Source: Bacillota bacterium (GTDB lineage Bacteria; Bacillota; Clostridia; Acetivibrionales; DSM-2933). From it: a stretch of 43,206 nucleotides of DNA. This document shows, one piece after another, positions 42,948-43,206 of this stretch. A model generated the notes under the pieces. That model was not told the origin of the DNA and did not search any database. It worked only from the letters and a program-made list of their open reading frames with translations. The stretch lies in assembly GCA_023430975.1 (NCBI GenBank), contig JAEYYB010000050.1:1-43206 (forward strand), given 5' to 3'. How positions within the stretch are numbered: the first letter of the stretch is position 1; each line of letters opens with the position of its first letter. Made by a program: the position numbers and the translations under genes.

Positions 42948-43206
42948 GTTCGCCCGACATGGGCAATAACTCGGCGGTGAAAGTTCGCTATGGACTTGGT
43001 AGTAGGAACCATTAGCTGAACAGCAAGGGTGTCCATTGTGAGGTGGAATCTGAAGGAAGCTGTAGGCAAAGTCTTGCAACGACGGACAGAAATTACATAT
43101 AAGGCAGGGCGAAATGGACGAGTTTGCCAAACAAAACGAAGTCCAATACTACCCGAATTTCGCAATGTAAATGTAACGGTGGCATGAGATGAAAGTTATT
43201 GCTCTT
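42948..43206 (+). mobile_element. Group II intron, 5' part (cut by window end)
   Basis: From about GTTCGCCCGACATGGGC onward the sequence changes character to a G-rich structured RNA. It contains stretches I recognise from domain I of bacterial group II introns: GGTAGTAGGAACCATTAGC, AAGGGTGTCCATTGTGAGG, GAATCTGAAGGAAGC, and CAAACAAAACGAAGTCCAA. The 5' end differs from the usual GTGCG by one base. The reverse transcriptase/maturase gene is expected just beyond the window. The position directly behind an intrinsic terminator resembles class C targeting. The exact 5' boundary is inferred. Confidence 0.75.

Overview
The window looks like chromosome of a low-GC, anaerobic, spore-forming, cellulosome-type Clostridium (Acetivibrio / Hungateiclostridium / Pseudobacteroides neighbourhood). 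The evidence is an AT-rich sequence with strong GGAGG-type ribosome sites, two secreted proteins with a CarboxypepD_reg-like module joined to a dockerin, an SLH-anchored FN3 protein, a large S-layer-like protein, an Ech-type [NiFe] hydrogenase operon with hypA, and a YyaC-type sporulation protein. The species call is inference. No rRNA, tRNA or CRISPR array was seen.

Layout. 1-6.2 kb: a 12x FN3 + 3x SLH surface protein, convergent with a dockerin protein. 6.4-9.6 kb: a lone galactitol-type PTS IIC permease, a membrane acyltransferase and tadA on the opposite strand. 9.65-15.8 kb: a gene remnant, a candidate structured RNA, then the ech operon (A-F) ending in hypA. 15.7-21.8 kb: a PAS-SpoIIE phosphatase, a YyaC-like protein, a DUF896 protein, a dCache chemoreceptor and a NAGPA-type secreted protein. 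21.9-28.7 kb, minus strand: a JetA-JetB-JetC (Wadjet/MksFEB-type SMC) operon. The position where the nuclease jetD would be expected holds an NdpA-family nucleoid-associated protein, preceded by its own promoter candidate and a 15-codon leader ORF. 28.9-34.7 kb: a conserved hypothetical gene, a broken gene cut by a repeat, an MFS efflux pump with a palindromic operator and a MarR regulator, then gene remnants and a lipoprotein. 34.8-38.8 kb: a tandem TM-Cache-TM protein with no output domain, a small secreted protein, and a frameshifted dockerin + Ig-like gene. 39-42.9 kb: the S-layer-like gene with a strong promoter, long leader and terminator. The 5' end of a group II intron follows and runs off the window.

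A dispersed ~103-bp element with long terminal inverted repeats (TATATGAAAAGTG ... CACTTTTCATATA) occurs as three near-complete copies and several partial ones. All copies are intergenic or at gene ends, and one truncates a gene. It looks like a non-coding MITE.

How the genes fit together. Ech couples ferredoxin oxidation to H2 formation and ion translocation, which suits a cellulose-fermenting anaerobe; HypA supplies nickel. The SLH, dockerin and S-layer proteins belong to the cell-surface apparatus. JetABC is an SMC-type DNA-loop-extruding complex that is normally paired with a nuclease against plasmids. The apparent absence of JetD and the presence of NdpA next door form the most interesting gene arrangement here.
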